Shown here: piece by piece, positions 43,746 through 53,452 of the stretch
Numbering within the stretch: position 1 is the stretch's first letter
Layout: each line of letters opens with the position of its first letter
Source: Cyanobacteria bacterium MAG CAR3_bin_5
GTDB lineage: Bacteria; Cyanobacteriota; Cyanobacteriia; PCC-6307; Cyanobiaceae
Length of the DNA stretch: 64,000 nt
Assembly (NCBI GenBank): GCA_026709085.1
Contig: JAPOTR010000054.1
Span: 1 to 64,000, forward strand
Direction of reading: 5' to 3'
Notes under the pieces: model-generated
What the model was told of the DNA's origin: nothing
What the model saw: the letters and a program-made list of their open reading frames with translations, nothing else
Databases searched by the model: none
Program-made: the position numbers and the translations under genes

Positions 43746-46700
43746 GTGCCGCCCGTGTTCCCCCTGTTTTCACCAAGCGCTTCGCCGCGGGTCTACGGCC
43801 TGCCGCCAGGGGTGGACTTCCCGGCAGCCTTGCTCAAGGGGTTGAGGGAGCGCCTCCGGGGCCAGCCACCGGAGGCCATGGCCCGGATTCAGTTGGTGGT
43901 GAATAGTCAGCGCATGGGACGGCGGCTGGAACAACTGCTTCACAGCGCCACACCGTGCCTGCTGCCCGCCATTGACCTGGTGACCACCTACCACGGCAAC
44001 GCGCCCCAGGCCCTGATGCTGCCCCCCGTCATTCCTGACCTGCGGCGGCGGTTGCAACTGGGTCAACTGGTTGGCAAGCTGCTGGATCAGCAGCCGGATC
44101 TGGCGCCCCGCACCTGCCGCTACCACCTGGCCGCAAGCCTGGCCCGCCTGATGGATGAACTCCAGGGCGAAGGCGTTGATCCCCAGACGATCAAGGATCT
44201 GGACGTGGGGGAACTCTCGGGCCACTGGCAGCGGTCCCAGGCGTTCCTCAACCTGGTGCAGGAGTATCTCCACACCATTGGCGGCCTGGATGCCCAGGCG
44301 CGACAGCGTCAGGCCATCGAGAGCCTGATTCTCCACTGGCAGAGCCATCCCCCTGGCCAGCCGGTGATTGTGGCAGGCTCCACGGGATCCCAGGGCGGCA
44401 CCCAGCTTTTGATGCAGGCCGTGGCCCGCCTGGATCAGGGGGCGGTGGTGTTGCCGGGGTTCGACTTTGACCTGCCCGCGGCGGTGTGGCCCCAACTGGA
44501 TCAAACCCGCTCCGCGGACGACCACCCCCAGCAGCGCTTTCATCACCTGCTGCAGGCCCTCCGGATGGACCCCCAGGCGGTGCAGCCCTGGGTGGAGATC
44601 CAGCCGGCGGCCCCGGCCCGCAACCGCCTGGTGTCGTTGGCGTTGCGACCGGCGCCGGTGACGGATGCCTGGCTGGCGGAAGGTCCGTCCCTGGGCCGCC
44701 TGGACACAGCTACGGAAGGACTGACCCTGCTGGAGGCCCCCGATCTGCGCCAGGAGGCCCTCACCATTGCCCTGCGGCTGCGCCATGCCCTAGAAGAAGG
44801 CCGGAAGGCCGCCGTGATGACGCCGGATCGGCGGCTGGCGCGCCATGTGAGTGCGGCGCTGGATCGCTGGGGCATTGTTGCCGACGACAGCGCGGGGCTG
44901 CCGTTGCAGTTGTCCCCACCGGGGCGATTCCTGCGCCAGGCGGCGCAACTCATGACCCGGCCCCTCACCACCGGTCGTCTGCTGAGCCTGCTCCAGCATC
45001 CCCTCTGCCATGCCGGTTCGAGGCGAACAACCCATCTCCGCCACAGCCGGGCCCTGGAACTCTGGTTGCGGAAAAAGGGCCATTCCCTCCCCGGGACCAC
45101 CGTGCTGCAAGCCTTCGCCCGCAGGTCCCGTCAGCAAACCCCTGACCACTCCCCCACCCCCACGGAGGCGGACTGGATCCACTGGCTCACCACTTGTCTG
45201 TCCGGCCTGCCGGAATCACCGGAGGATGAACAGCCGCTGAGGGAGTGGATCCGGCGGCTGCAAGAGGTGGCGTTGCGGTTGGCGGCCGGATGTGACGCCA
45301 ATGCCGACGGGACGGACCACGACAACAATCCCCTATGGAAGGAAGAGGCTGGACGGACGGTCCGGCAAGTGGTGGCCGCACTGGAACAGGAAGCCGCCGA
45401 GGGGGGTTCCATGGACGGCCTGGTCTTTGTGGAGTTGTTCCAGTCCCTGCTGTCCGGGAAAGCGGTGCGCAACCCGGATTTCCAGGCCGCCAGGGTGTCC
45501 GTCTGGAGCCCTTGGGAGGCCCGCTCCCATGATGCCCAACTCCTCATTCTCGGTGGCCTCAACGAAGGTTGTTGGCCGGAGACCCTGGCGCCGGACCCAT
45601 GGCTCAACCGCCCCATGCGGCGCCAGGCAGGATTGCCCCTACCGGAGCAGAAGCTGGGTCTGGCGGCCCATGACCTGCAACAGGCCATTGCCGCGCCCCA
45701 GGTGTGGCTGAGCCGCTCCACCCGCTCCAACGACGGGGAAACAGTGCCCTGCCGCTGGTTGAATCGTCTCACCAACCTGCTCCGGGGCTTGCCGGAACAG
45801 GGGGGGCGCCAGTGTTTGGAGGACATGAGCCAACGGGGGCGGCAATGGTTGAACTGGGCGCAAGAACTGGATGCGCCCACAACAGGGCTGGCGGCCGCGG
45901 CGCGCCCCTGCCCCGCCCCGCCGGTGGCGGCCCGCCCCCGGAAGCTGGGGGTCACGGAGATCCGCACCCTGGTGAAAGACCCCTACAGCATTTACGCCAG
46001 GCACGTGTTGCGTCTGGTCCCCCTCAATCCGCTTGAGCAAACCCCCGACGCCCTGTTGCGGGGCGTGGCCATCCACCGGGTGATGGAGAATTTCCTCCGC
46101 GCTATCCAGGGGGACCCTACAGCCCTCGCCTCCCACCGGCGCCATCGCACCCGGGCCACGTTCCTGCACATCGCCGAGGACACCCTCAGGGAAGCCGTGC
46201 CGTGGCCGGTGGTCCAGCGGCTCTGGCTGGCCCGCCTGGATCGTCTGGCGGACTGGTTTCTCAATACGGAGGTGGAACGCCAGCGACAGGGGCAGCCCTT
46301 CGCTTTCGAGGTGAGGGGTGAGACGTTGTTGGATTTACACCCGGAAGCCGGGCAATCGTTCCCGTTCGTGCTCAGCGCCGTTGCTGATCGCATTGACAAA
46401 GCCTCTGCAGGCTGGTTGATTTACGATTACAAAACCGGCGCCATCCCCAGCCTCAAGGAGCAGGAGAAAGCGGATAAACAACTGCTGCTGGAGATGATCA
46501 TGGTGGAGAAGGGCGCCTTCCAAGGCATCGGCCCCGGCCCTGCCCAGGGGGGAACGTTCATCGGCCTGGGAAGCAACCCTGTGGAAAAGCCTTTGACCCT
46601 GGAGAATGGTGGGCGTGATCAGGTCTTGACGCAAACCTTGGGGGAATTGCACACCTTGCTATGCACGTACCTGAACCCTGGAACCGGTTACCAGTCCCGC

Positions 46701-46805
46701 CGTCTGCTGCCTATGGACACGGCGTCCCCCGGCCCCTATGACCAGCTTGCCCGCTTTGGCGAATGGGACAGCGCCACGCCAGCCCACCCCCGGAAGATTT
46801 CATGA
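43746..46805 (+). CDS. addB: Double-strand break repair protein AddB, alphaproteobacterial type
   Basis: A 1019-residue subunit of the AddAB helicase-nuclease, which resects DNA ends for RecA loading and also degrades linear foreign DNA. The N-terminal part (SPRVYGLPPGVDFPAALLKG) and the internal VWSPWEARSHDAQLLILGGL with NEGCWPETLAPDPWLNRPMR follow the alphaproteobacterial AddB pattern. The C-terminal RecB-like nuclease domain has the site ADRIDKASAGWLIYDYKTG. Cyanobacteria of this group usually carry RecBCD, so transfer is likely, although GC content matches the host. GTG start at 43746. The stop overlaps the addA start (ATGA). Confidence 0.88.
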   Translation: MPPVFPLFSPSASPRVYGLPPGVDFPAALLKGLRERLRGQPPEAMARIQLVVNSQRMGRRLEQLLHSATPCLLPAIDLVTTYHGNAPQALMLPPVIPDLRRRLQLGQLVGKLLDQQPDLAPRTCRYHLAASLARLMDELQGEGVDPQTIKDLDVGELSGHWQRSQAFLNLVQEYLHTIGGLDAQARQRQAIESLILHWQSHPPGQPVIVAGSTGSQGGTQLLMQAVARLDQGAVVLPGFDFDLPAAVWPQLDQTRSADDHPQQRFHHLLQALRMDPQAVQPWVEIQPAAPARNRLVSLALRPAPVTDAWLAEGPSLGRLDTATEGLTLLEAPDLRQEALTIALRLRHALEEGRKAAVMTPDRRLARHVSAALDRWGIVADDSAGLPLQLSPPGRFLRQAAQLMTRPLTTGRLLSLLQHPLCHAGSRRTTHLRHSRALELWLRKKGHSLPGTTVLQAFARRSRQQTPDHSPTPTEADWIHWLTTCLSGLPESPEDEQPLREWIRRLQEVALRLAAGCDANADGTDHDNNPLWKEEAGRTVRQVVAALEQEAAEGGSMDGLVFVELFQSLLSGKAVRNPDFQAARVSVWSPWEARSHDAQLLILGGLNEGCWPETLAPDPWLNRPMRRQAGLPLPEQKLGLAAHDLQQAIAAPQVWLSRSTRSNDGETVPCRWLNRLTNLLRGLPEQGGRQCLEDMSQRGRQWLNWAQELDAPTTGLAAAARPCPAPPVAARPRKLGVTEIRTLVKDPYSIYARHVLRLVPLNPLEQTPDALLRGVAIHRVMENFLRAIQGDPTALASHRRHRTRATFLHIAEDTLREAVPWPVVQRLWLARLDRLADWFLNTEVERQRQGQPFAFEVRGETLLDLHPEAGQSFPFVLSAVADRIDKASAGWLIYDYKTGAIPSLKEQEKADKQLLLEMIMVEKGAFQGIGPGPAQGGTFIGLGSNPVEKPLTLENGGRDQVLTQTLGELHTLLCTYLNPGTGYQSRRLLPMDTASPGPYDQLARFGEWDSATPAHPRKIS

Positions 46806-49800
46806 GTCCGGATCCCGCCACTGAACGCCAGGTCCGGGCTTCCCGGCCAACACACTCCACCTGGCTGGCCGCCAATGCGGGCTCCGGCAAAACACGAGTG
46901 CTCACCAACCGGGTGGCGCGGCTGCTGCTCAGTGGCGCCCGCCCCGAACAGATTCTCTGCCTTGCCTACACCAAGGCGGCGGCGGCAGAGATGAAGAACC
47001 GACTGTTCCGCACGCTGGGGGGCTGGGCCATGCTGCCGGATGACGCCTTGCGCCGGGAACTGGAGGCCCTGGGGGAGACGGCGCTCACCCCCCGTCAACT
47101 GCGCCGGGCCCGCACCCTGTTTGCCTGTGCCATTGAAACCCCTGGCGGCCTCCAGATCCAGACCATCCACGCCTTCTGCGCCGGTCTGCTGCGCCGCTTC
47201 CCCCTGGAGGCCGGGGTTAGCCCCCAGTTCGTGGAAATGGACGATCACGCCGCGGCAAGACTGACCCGCCAGATCATCCAGGCCATGGCCGAGGGCCGAC
47301 ATGGACCCCTGCTGGATGGGTTTGCAGCCCAACTCAGTGGGGAAGACAGCCTGGGAAAGGTGATTTCCCAGGTGGTGAGCAACCGTGAGACGTTCCAGCA
47401 GCATCCCCTCCCATGGCCCCGATTGCTGGAGATCTTCTCCCTTCCCCCCACCATTACGGAACAAGCCCTGGTGGACCAGGTGTTTCTGCCGGGCGACCTG
47501 GAACTCCTGGTCCAACTCCGCACCCGGCTGCAAGGGAGCAGCGCGAGGGACCAGGGGGCGGCGCAGAAACTGGCGTCCCTGGCGGTGGCCAAACCGACCG
47601 TGGCGGACGTGGCGCTGCTGGAAGGCGTGCTGCTCACGGGGGCAACAGCCAGGACACCCCATGCCGCCAAAATCGGCGCATTCCCCACCAAGGCCCTCCG
47701 CAAAACCACGGCTTCCCTGATCCCCCCATTGGAAGAACTTATGGCGCGGGTTGAGCAGACGCGGCCCCGACGGCTGGCCCTGGCTGCCGCCCAGCGCTCC
47801 ATGGCGCTCCATGACTTCGCTGCGGCGTTTCTGCCCATCTATGCCCACGAAAAGCAACGACGGGGTTGGCTGGATTTCGACGACCTCATTCAACACTCCC
47901 GATTCCTTCTGCAGGACTCTTCCGTAGCGGATTGGGTGCTGTTCCGTCTGGATCGTGGCGTGGACCACGTTCTGGTGGACGAAGCGCAGGACACCAGCCC
48001 GGCCCAGTGGGACGTGATTGATCAACTCACCCGGGAATTCAGCAGTGGTGAAGGGGCTCGCAGTGGGCAACGCACCATCTTTGTGGTGGGAGATAAGAAG
48101 CAATCCATCTACTCTTTCCAGGGGGCCGACCCCAGGGCTTTCGACACCATGGCGGATGTATTCGGCAAGCGGCTGGAGGGGGCGAATCTGCACTTGCAGA
48201 AACTTCACCTGGAGTATTCCTTCCGTTCGGCTCCGGTGATCCTCCGGTTGGTGGATGCCGTGTTCGCGGGGCGGGAAGCCGCGGGGTTTTCTGCCCGGGA
48301 GCGCCATAAGGCTTTCAAGGAAGCCCTGCCGGGGCGGGTGGATCTATGGCCGTTGGCGCCCAGGACCACCGGGGCGGAGCAACCAACCTGGAGCGACGCC
48401 AGAGAATACACTCACCCCCGGCCTCCGGCCAAGGTGTTGGCTGAGCAGGTGGCCGCGTTCATCCATGGCCTCATTCACCGGGGGGAGACCATCCCCGTCA
48501 CCACCGGGGCTGACACCATCCGACGGCGCCCCGTTCGGCCCGAGGACATGCTGATTCTGGTGCAGCGCCGCTCTGAACTGTTTACAGAAATCATTGCCGC
48601 CTGCAAGGCCAAAGGGTTACCTATCGCCGGCAAGGATCGTCTCAAGGTGGCGGCTGAACTGGCAGTGAAAGATCTCATGGCGCTGCTCCGTTTCCTGGTC
48701 ACCCCGGCGGATGACCTGTCTCTGGCAGAAGCCTTGAAATCCCCCATCTTTGGCTGGAGTGAACAACAACTCTTTTCCCTGGCCCACCATCGCCCTCCGG
48801 GATGCTCCCTGGGGAAGGCGCTCCAGAACCAGGCTTCTCACCATCCCGACACCGTTGCCGTTCTGGAGGATCTGCGCAACAAAACCGACTATTTGCGCCC
48901 CTATGAGTTATTGGAACGCACGTTGACCCGTCACGGTGGACGTCAACGGCTCATGGGGCGGCTGGGGCCGGAGGCGGAAGAGGGCATTGATGCCCTGCTG
49001 GGCCAGGCCCTGACCTATGAAACCGCAGAAGTTCCCAGCCTCACGGGTTTTGTAGCCTGGGCCACCACGGATGCCTTCGAGGTGAAACGCCAACTCAGCG
49101 AAGCCAGTGACATGGTGCGGGTGATGACCGTGCATGGCGCCAAAGGCCTGGAGGCCCCCATTGTGATCCTGCCGGATACAATTGTTCAAAAGAAAGCCCC
49201 CGGTTCCGACCAGTTGGTCAGTACAGCCCGGGGCGCCTTGCTTTGGAATACAAAAGCTGGTGATCAACCTGATTGTCTTCGCCAAGCCGTGGCCCAGCAA
49301 CAGCAGAAAGATCAAGAGGAACACCTGCGGCTGCTTTATGTGGCCATGACCCGTGCCCAGACCTGGCTCATTGTGGCTGGCTCGGGTGAGATGAAAGGAG
49401 AGGCGGACAATTGGTATCAGCAAATCCATCAAGGAATCGGGCGAGTTGCTGATGCGGTGAGTGCCGGCGCGGTTCAGGGAATCACTATAGAAAACCATAC
49501 ACAACAGGAGAAAGAACATGGTCCCGGTGGAGAGATTGTGCGGCTCGGTTGTGGGGATTGGTCCGCCCCGCAGCAACAACAGGATGATCAAGGCTCCAGA
49601 CGGCAACAAGCCAGGGCGCCCGGCCATCTGTGGCAACCTCCCAAGCATCAGGAGCCCCTGGCCATGCCGGAGCCCATCAACCCATCCAGGCTGGACGGGG
49701 ACAAGGCCTTACCCGGTGTAGCCGGGATCGATCAGGACCTGGCCATGGCCCGGGGCACAGCCATTCACCGCCTGTTGGAAACATTGCCCCGCATTGCGCC

Positions 49801-50284
49801 GGCGCTGTGGCGGGATGTGGCTGCCCAACTGCTGCATCAATGCCTGCCTGACGATCACCAATTCGGTGAATCGGAACGGGACGGCATGATGCAGGAGGCG
49901 GTGAATGTGTTGAGCGCACCCGCCCTTGACCAGGTGTTTGCCGAAGACGCTCTGGCGGAAGTGAGCTTCAGCGTCGTTGTGGACGGCCAGCCGGATGGCA
50001 GGCCCATGCAGGGGATCATGGATCGGGTGCTGGTGGGCCCCGACACGGTGCTGGTGGTTGACTTCAAAACCAACGCCACCGTACCCGCAACCCCACAGGA
50101 TTGCCCGGAGGGCATCCTCCGCCAAATGGGCGCCTATCGCCAGGCCCTCGCCATCCTTTACCCGGATCATTCCGCCGAAGCCGCCGTCCTCTGGACCCGA
50201 ACCGCCACCATAATGCCGCTTCCCAACAGGCTTCTCCAAGACGCTTGGCAGCGCGATCAAGCCACCCGTTCCCCCGCCCTATGA
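46802..50284 (+). CDS. addA: Double-strand break repair helicase AddA, alphaproteobacterial type
   Basis: A 1160-residue UvrD-like helicase with a C-terminal nuclease domain, partner of AddB. Motifs in order: Walker A in WLAANAGSGKTRVLTNRVAR, IQTIHAFCAGLLRRFP, Walker B LVDEAQDTSPAQWDVI, GDKKQSIYSFQGADPRAF, VMTVHGAKGLEAPIVILPD (motif V) and LRLLYVAMTRAQTWLIVAG (motif VI). The nuclease site is GIMDRVLVGPDTVLVVDFKT with a trailing QMGAYRQAL. It is complete. The start at 46802 overlaps the addB stop. It converges on the methylase gene, with a 6-base overlap of the two stops. Confidence 0.92.
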   Translation: MSPDPATERQVRASRPTHSTWLAANAGSGKTRVLTNRVARLLLSGARPEQILCLAYTKAAAAEMKNRLFRTLGGWAMLPDDALRRELEALGETALTPRQLRRARTLFACAIETPGGLQIQTIHAFCAGLLRRFPLEAGVSPQFVEMDDHAAARLTRQIIQAMAEGRHGPLLDGFAAQLSGEDSLGKVISQVVSNRETFQQHPLPWPRLLEIFSLPPTITEQALVDQVFLPGDLELLVQLRTRLQGSSARDQGAAQKLASLAVAKPTVADVALLEGVLLTGATARTPHAAKIGAFPTKALRKTTASLIPPLEELMARVEQTRPRRLALAAAQRSMALHDFAAAFLPIYAHEKQRRGWLDFDDLIQHSRFLLQDSSVADWVLFRLDRGVDHVLVDEAQDTSPAQWDVIDQLTREFSSGEGARSGQRTIFVVGDKKQSIYSFQGADPRAFDTMADVFGKRLEGANLHLQKLHLEYSFRSAPVILRLVDAVFAGREAAGFSARERHKAFKEALPGRVDLWPLAPRTTGAEQPTWSDAREYTHPRPPAKVLAEQVAAFIHGLIHRGETIPVTTGADTIRRRPVRPEDMLILVQRRSELFTEIIAACKAKGLPIAGKDRLKVAAELAVKDLMALLRFLVTPADDLSLAEALKSPIFGWSEQQLFSLAHHRPPGCSLGKALQNQASHHPDTVAVLEDLRNKTDYLRPYELLERTLTRHGGRQRLMGRLGPEAEEGIDALLGQALTYETAEVPSLTGFVAWATTDAFEVKRQLSEASDMVRVMTVHGAKGLEAPIVILPDTIVQKKAPGSDQLVSTARGALLWNTKAGDQPDCLRQAVAQQQQKDQEEHLRLLYVAMTRAQTWLIVAGSGEMKGEADNWYQQIHQGIGRVADAVSAGAVQGITIENHTQQEKEHGPGGEIVRLGCGDWSAPQQQQDDQGSRRQQARAPGHLWQPPKHQEPLAMPEPINPSRLDGDKALPGVAGIDQDLAMARGTAIHRLLETLPRIAPALWRDVAAQLLHQCLPDDHQFGESERDGMMQEAVNVLSAPALDQVFAEDALAEVSFSVVVDGQPDGRPMQGIMDRVLVGPDTVLVVDFKTNATVPATPQDCPEGILRQMGAYRQALAILYPDHSAEAAVLWTRTATIMPLPNRLLQDAWQRDQATRSPAL

Positions 50285-53200
50285 TTGTGTTGCAGCCAGG
50301 GGCCAGCCGCCATGGGCGGCAATGGTGGAGTCAATGGTGGCCATGAGACGGGATGTTGCAGCCAGGGCGCCACAGATATGGCGGTAGTGGTCAATGTCTG
50401 CAAAGGAAAGACAACGACCCTTACGCTCCTTCAGCCACTTCTGGGCAGGGCGGTAGCCACCGATGGCGCAGTTCCAGGTTTCAGGAGATATGCCGTGGAA
50501 GCATTGTTCGGAATTGATCCACACCTGGCCGGGATGATTGTTTTGTGGTGGCGTATAGGATACTGTCTGAATACGATAATCACCGTGGTGGGGAAACGTG
50601 GGTGCTTCTTCGTATGTTTCCGTTTCAAGGCAATGGCAAGCAACCAACTGCCGGCCCAAGTCAACAAGGTCGGCAAAAAGAGCTTTGCTGCTGATGATCG
50701 GTAAGCTGGGGAAGTCCGATTTCAAATGGTCCTGGTAGCGCTGGCGATAGGCTGGGCTATGGAGGAGAGCATAGATGCTGTGCAGCACATCCTCCGGGCC
50801 AAAGCTGGCCATCAGATCCCCTGATCCATCGGGGATAAACGTCAGATTGAGAGCAGCGGCGCTGGCGTTGATAAAGTCTGGATTGAGGTTATGTTTTCTG
50901 GTTGAGCTGACTTGAACATCTTCTTTGGCCAAGTATTGATAGAGAGGGAAAAGGAGATTACCGCCCCGCCGGAAAAGATTAAGATCTGTTGGGTTGCGTG
51001 AGACAAACGCAACATCCCACTGCTTTGAACCGGTTACCTGGCCAGCACGACCGATGCAGAGAGCAAGATTTGCACCTGAGAACATATGCCTCATCACATG
51101 CTCGCGCCTGTTGACAGCAACATTACGATTAAATATGGTTATTCTCTTGTCAAACGGCCGATAAAGTATAGATCGAATCTGGCGCCGCCATAGTCCACTG
51201 GCCAGTTCCTCTTTGGCGCGCTCGTACTGCCATTGACTTTGTGAACACAGGCGCCAGATCCGCCGTGCTTCCTTTTCCGATGTTGTATTCAGAAAACGCT
51301 CCATCTTGTCAATCATCTCTTCAGGTGTCCAGGAAATGGCAAGTTGATCATGGGTGGTGACGATCCCTGTGGCTGCAGATGTGGTCGTAGAGGAAAAGAT
51401 ATTCACGATGGACCAGTATTTTTCGTATTCCTTGTTGATGGTTTGATTGCGCGGCACAAACAGATAGAGGGGGGCTTGGGGTGCTAACGGTGTCCATGGC
51501 GTGGTCTCCACGTCGTTGGCTGCAAGCCAGCCATATTTGTTGCCATCCTGGTCACCACCGGGGCCGGCTTCCCGCTCACCCCATAGCTCCCCATGAAACA
51601 CCCCTTTGCTCAGATTCCGAGCGTGGGCGCTTTTGCCATGCTTGACAAAGAAACCGATGGCAACCCCCTGTTGAATATCAAAAACATTCACATCCTTGCC
51701 ACCGTCGGGGGCTTGTTCCCGTCTTCTGGTGTTGCCGTGAAGGTCCAGGAGATAGATCTGATCAAAGGTCTCCATCAGACTGCGGCGCATCCCACGGAAG
51801 GTGGGATTGTCAAGATAGCTGTGATTGGTCACAAATGCCAGAATCCCCTCGCCGGTTTTCTCAATGCGCCATTGGGCAAAACGGATGAATTTTACGTAGT
51901 CGTCATTGAGCCACTTGGTGTTTCTCTCCTGTAGATCCTGACCGTCCATATGGAAATAGCTCCCCTTTGAGAAGTGATCACCCTGGCCTCTGAGCAGTTG
52001 ATTGATCCAGGGGTTCTTGTTGGCGGAGTGGCCCGAATAGGGTGGATTGCCAATCACCACCATCACGGGTTTTTCCCGCTTGATTCCATCGGCGCTGGCA
52101 GCTTCACGGGCAATGGCATGGGCCAGAAGGACCCCTTGCACCTGTTGATGGCCGCCTTCCAGGGTATTGGTGAGAAATACGTTCAGCCGTTGGCCATCCC
52201 CAAGCTGCAAGCCCTGGTGCTGATCCCCCAGTTCCAGGGCCAGCTTCAAGTGGGCAACGGCATAGGGGGCCATCAGCAGCTCAAAGCCAAACAGGCGGGG
52301 GAGCAGGTGCTGCTTTACGTACTCCGGCCAGGCGCCCGCCAGCCCTTGCCGCTCCAGAGTAGTGCGAATCTGAACAATCACCTCCCGTAGAAATGTTCCC
52401 GTCCCTACAGCGGGATCCAGAATGAACACACGGTGCTTCTGGCCGAGGCTCGGCATTTCCGCCAAACCGGAAGGTAAGCCAAACTGATTCCTGAGCAGCT
52501 TGTCCACACTGCGCACAATGTAGGATACTACCGGCTCAGGCGTATAATAGACGCCGCGAATTTCTTTTAGTTTTGGATCATAGGCTTTTAGAAAATCCTC
52601 ATAGAAATGCACCACTGGATCTTCCCGCTGACTCCGTTGTCCGAAATCCTCCAGCACTGCCGCCATATCGGCCTGGTCCAATAGACGGGCCAGATCGTCC
52701 ACAATCCAGGTTATGGATGGATCCAGACCAGGTCCGGCAATGCGGCCGAATACGTCTTGAAGAAATGGGGTGGTTGTACTAAACACCGCCGATTGACGAG
52801 TGAACGATATTCCTGCCGGATGGCCACAGCGGGCGGCAAACAGGCCATAGATTGTGGTTTGCGCTTGCAAGTCGGCAAAGTCTGCTGCGGATAGATTTGT
52901 GATCAAGACTTGGCGGTAGACCTGCCACAAGTCATGCAACGGTTCCGAGCCGTTCTCCTGTGCCAGGACGCGGGCCATGGTGTCCCGCAGAAGACGGGCC
53001 TTGGCGGCCATGGCGCGGGCCAGAGCCTCGGAATCACCAATGGCCGCCGGCGCCGCGTTCAGAAAATCCTGGAGAAGAGCGTTGATCCTGTCCAACGCCA
53101 CCGGGTCAAACCGGATGCCGCCATGGCTGTCCGCATATCCCAGGTCCACTTGCCCCTGCTCTTTCCCCTCCAGGTACCAACGGCACTCCAGATGGTTGGT

Positions 53201-53440
53201 CAGGATCACGTTGGCTAGACCATGGCGATAGGGTTCCAACGACCCGGTGGCTGCTGCCTCATCCAAGGGGATGGTGGTGTCTGTGCAGGCTACATAACCA
53301 ACAGTCACCCCGTCCCGCTCAACAATCAGATTCGGCGCACCACAAGCAACCTGCTTGGCTTGGTTGAGGACTCGCAGGTCCTTGCCCCCCATACGCTCCA
53401 GCAACTGCTGCAGTGCTGTCACAGCACCCTGGTTCAACAT
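50279..53440 (-). CDS. Type ISP-like N6-adenine DNA methylase with degenerate N-terminal nuclease module
   Basis: A 1053-residue protein. The methyltransferase core has VYYTPEPVVSYIVRSVDKLL, the AdoMet motif ILDPAVGTGTFLREVI and the catalytic NPPY in VVIGNPPYSGHS, then DVNVFDIQQGVAIGFFVK as in type ISP enzymes. The N-terminal 90 residues resemble their PD-(D/E)xK module, but where I expect PD and E-x-K the sequence has APNLIV and GYVACTDT, so cleavage is probably lost. The C-terminal target-recognition region ends PAQKWLKERKGRCLSFADID. It is the third gene of the cassette, 12 bases after the helicase stop. It may protect host DNA while the helicase and first protein act on foreign DNA. Confidence 0.85.
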   Translation of the reverse strand: MLNQGAVTALQQLLERMGGKDLRVLNQAKQVACGAPNLIVERDGVTVGYVACTDTTIPLDEAAATGSLEPYRHGLANVILTNHLECRWYLEGKEQGQVDLGYADSHGGIRFDPVALDRINALLQDFLNAAPAAIGDSEALARAMAAKARLLRDTMARVLAQENGSEPLHDLWQVYRQVLITNLSAADFADLQAQTTIYGLFAARCGHPAGISFTRQSAVFSTTTPFLQDVFGRIAGPGLDPSITWIVDDLARLLDQADMAAVLEDFGQRSQREDPVVHFYEDFLKAYDPKLKEIRGVYYTPEPVVSYIVRSVDKLLRNQFGLPSGLAEMPSLGQKHRVFILDPAVGTGTFLREVIVQIRTTLERQGLAGAWPEYVKQHLLPRLFGFELLMAPYAVAHLKLALELGDQHQGLQLGDGQRLNVFLTNTLEGGHQQVQGVLLAHAIAREAASADGIKREKPVMVVIGNPPYSGHSANKNPWINQLLRGQGDHFSKGSYFHMDGQDLQERNTKWLNDDYVKFIRFAQWRIEKTGEGILAFVTNHSYLDNPTFRGMRRSLMETFDQIYLLDLHGNTRRREQAPDGGKDVNVFDIQQGVAIGFFVKHGKSAHARNLSKGVFHGELWGEREAGPGGDQDGNKYGWLAANDVETTPWTPLAPQAPLYLFVPRNQTINKEYEKYWSIVNIFSSTTTSAATGIVTTHDQLAISWTPEEMIDKMERFLNTTSEKEARRIWRLCSQSQWQYERAKEELASGLWRRQIRSILYRPFDKRITIFNRNVAVNRREHVMRHMFSGANLALCIGRAGQVTGSKQWDVAFVSRNPTDLNLFRRGGNLLFPLYQYLAKEDVQVSSTRKHNLNPDFINASAAALNLTFIPDGSGDLMASFGPEDVLHSIYALLHSPAYRQRYQDHLKSDFPSLPIISSKALFADLVDLGRQLVACHCLETETYEEAPTFPHHGDYRIQTVSYTPPQNNHPGQVWINSEQCFHGISPETWNCAIGGYRPAQKWLKERKGRCLSFADIDHYRHICGALAATSRLMATIDSTIAAHGGWPLAATQS

Positions 53441-53452
53441 GGACGCTCACCT

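Noticed and set aside
46736-48307. 523-codon minus-strand frame
   Set aside because: It is opposite addA, whose helicase motifs are unambiguous.
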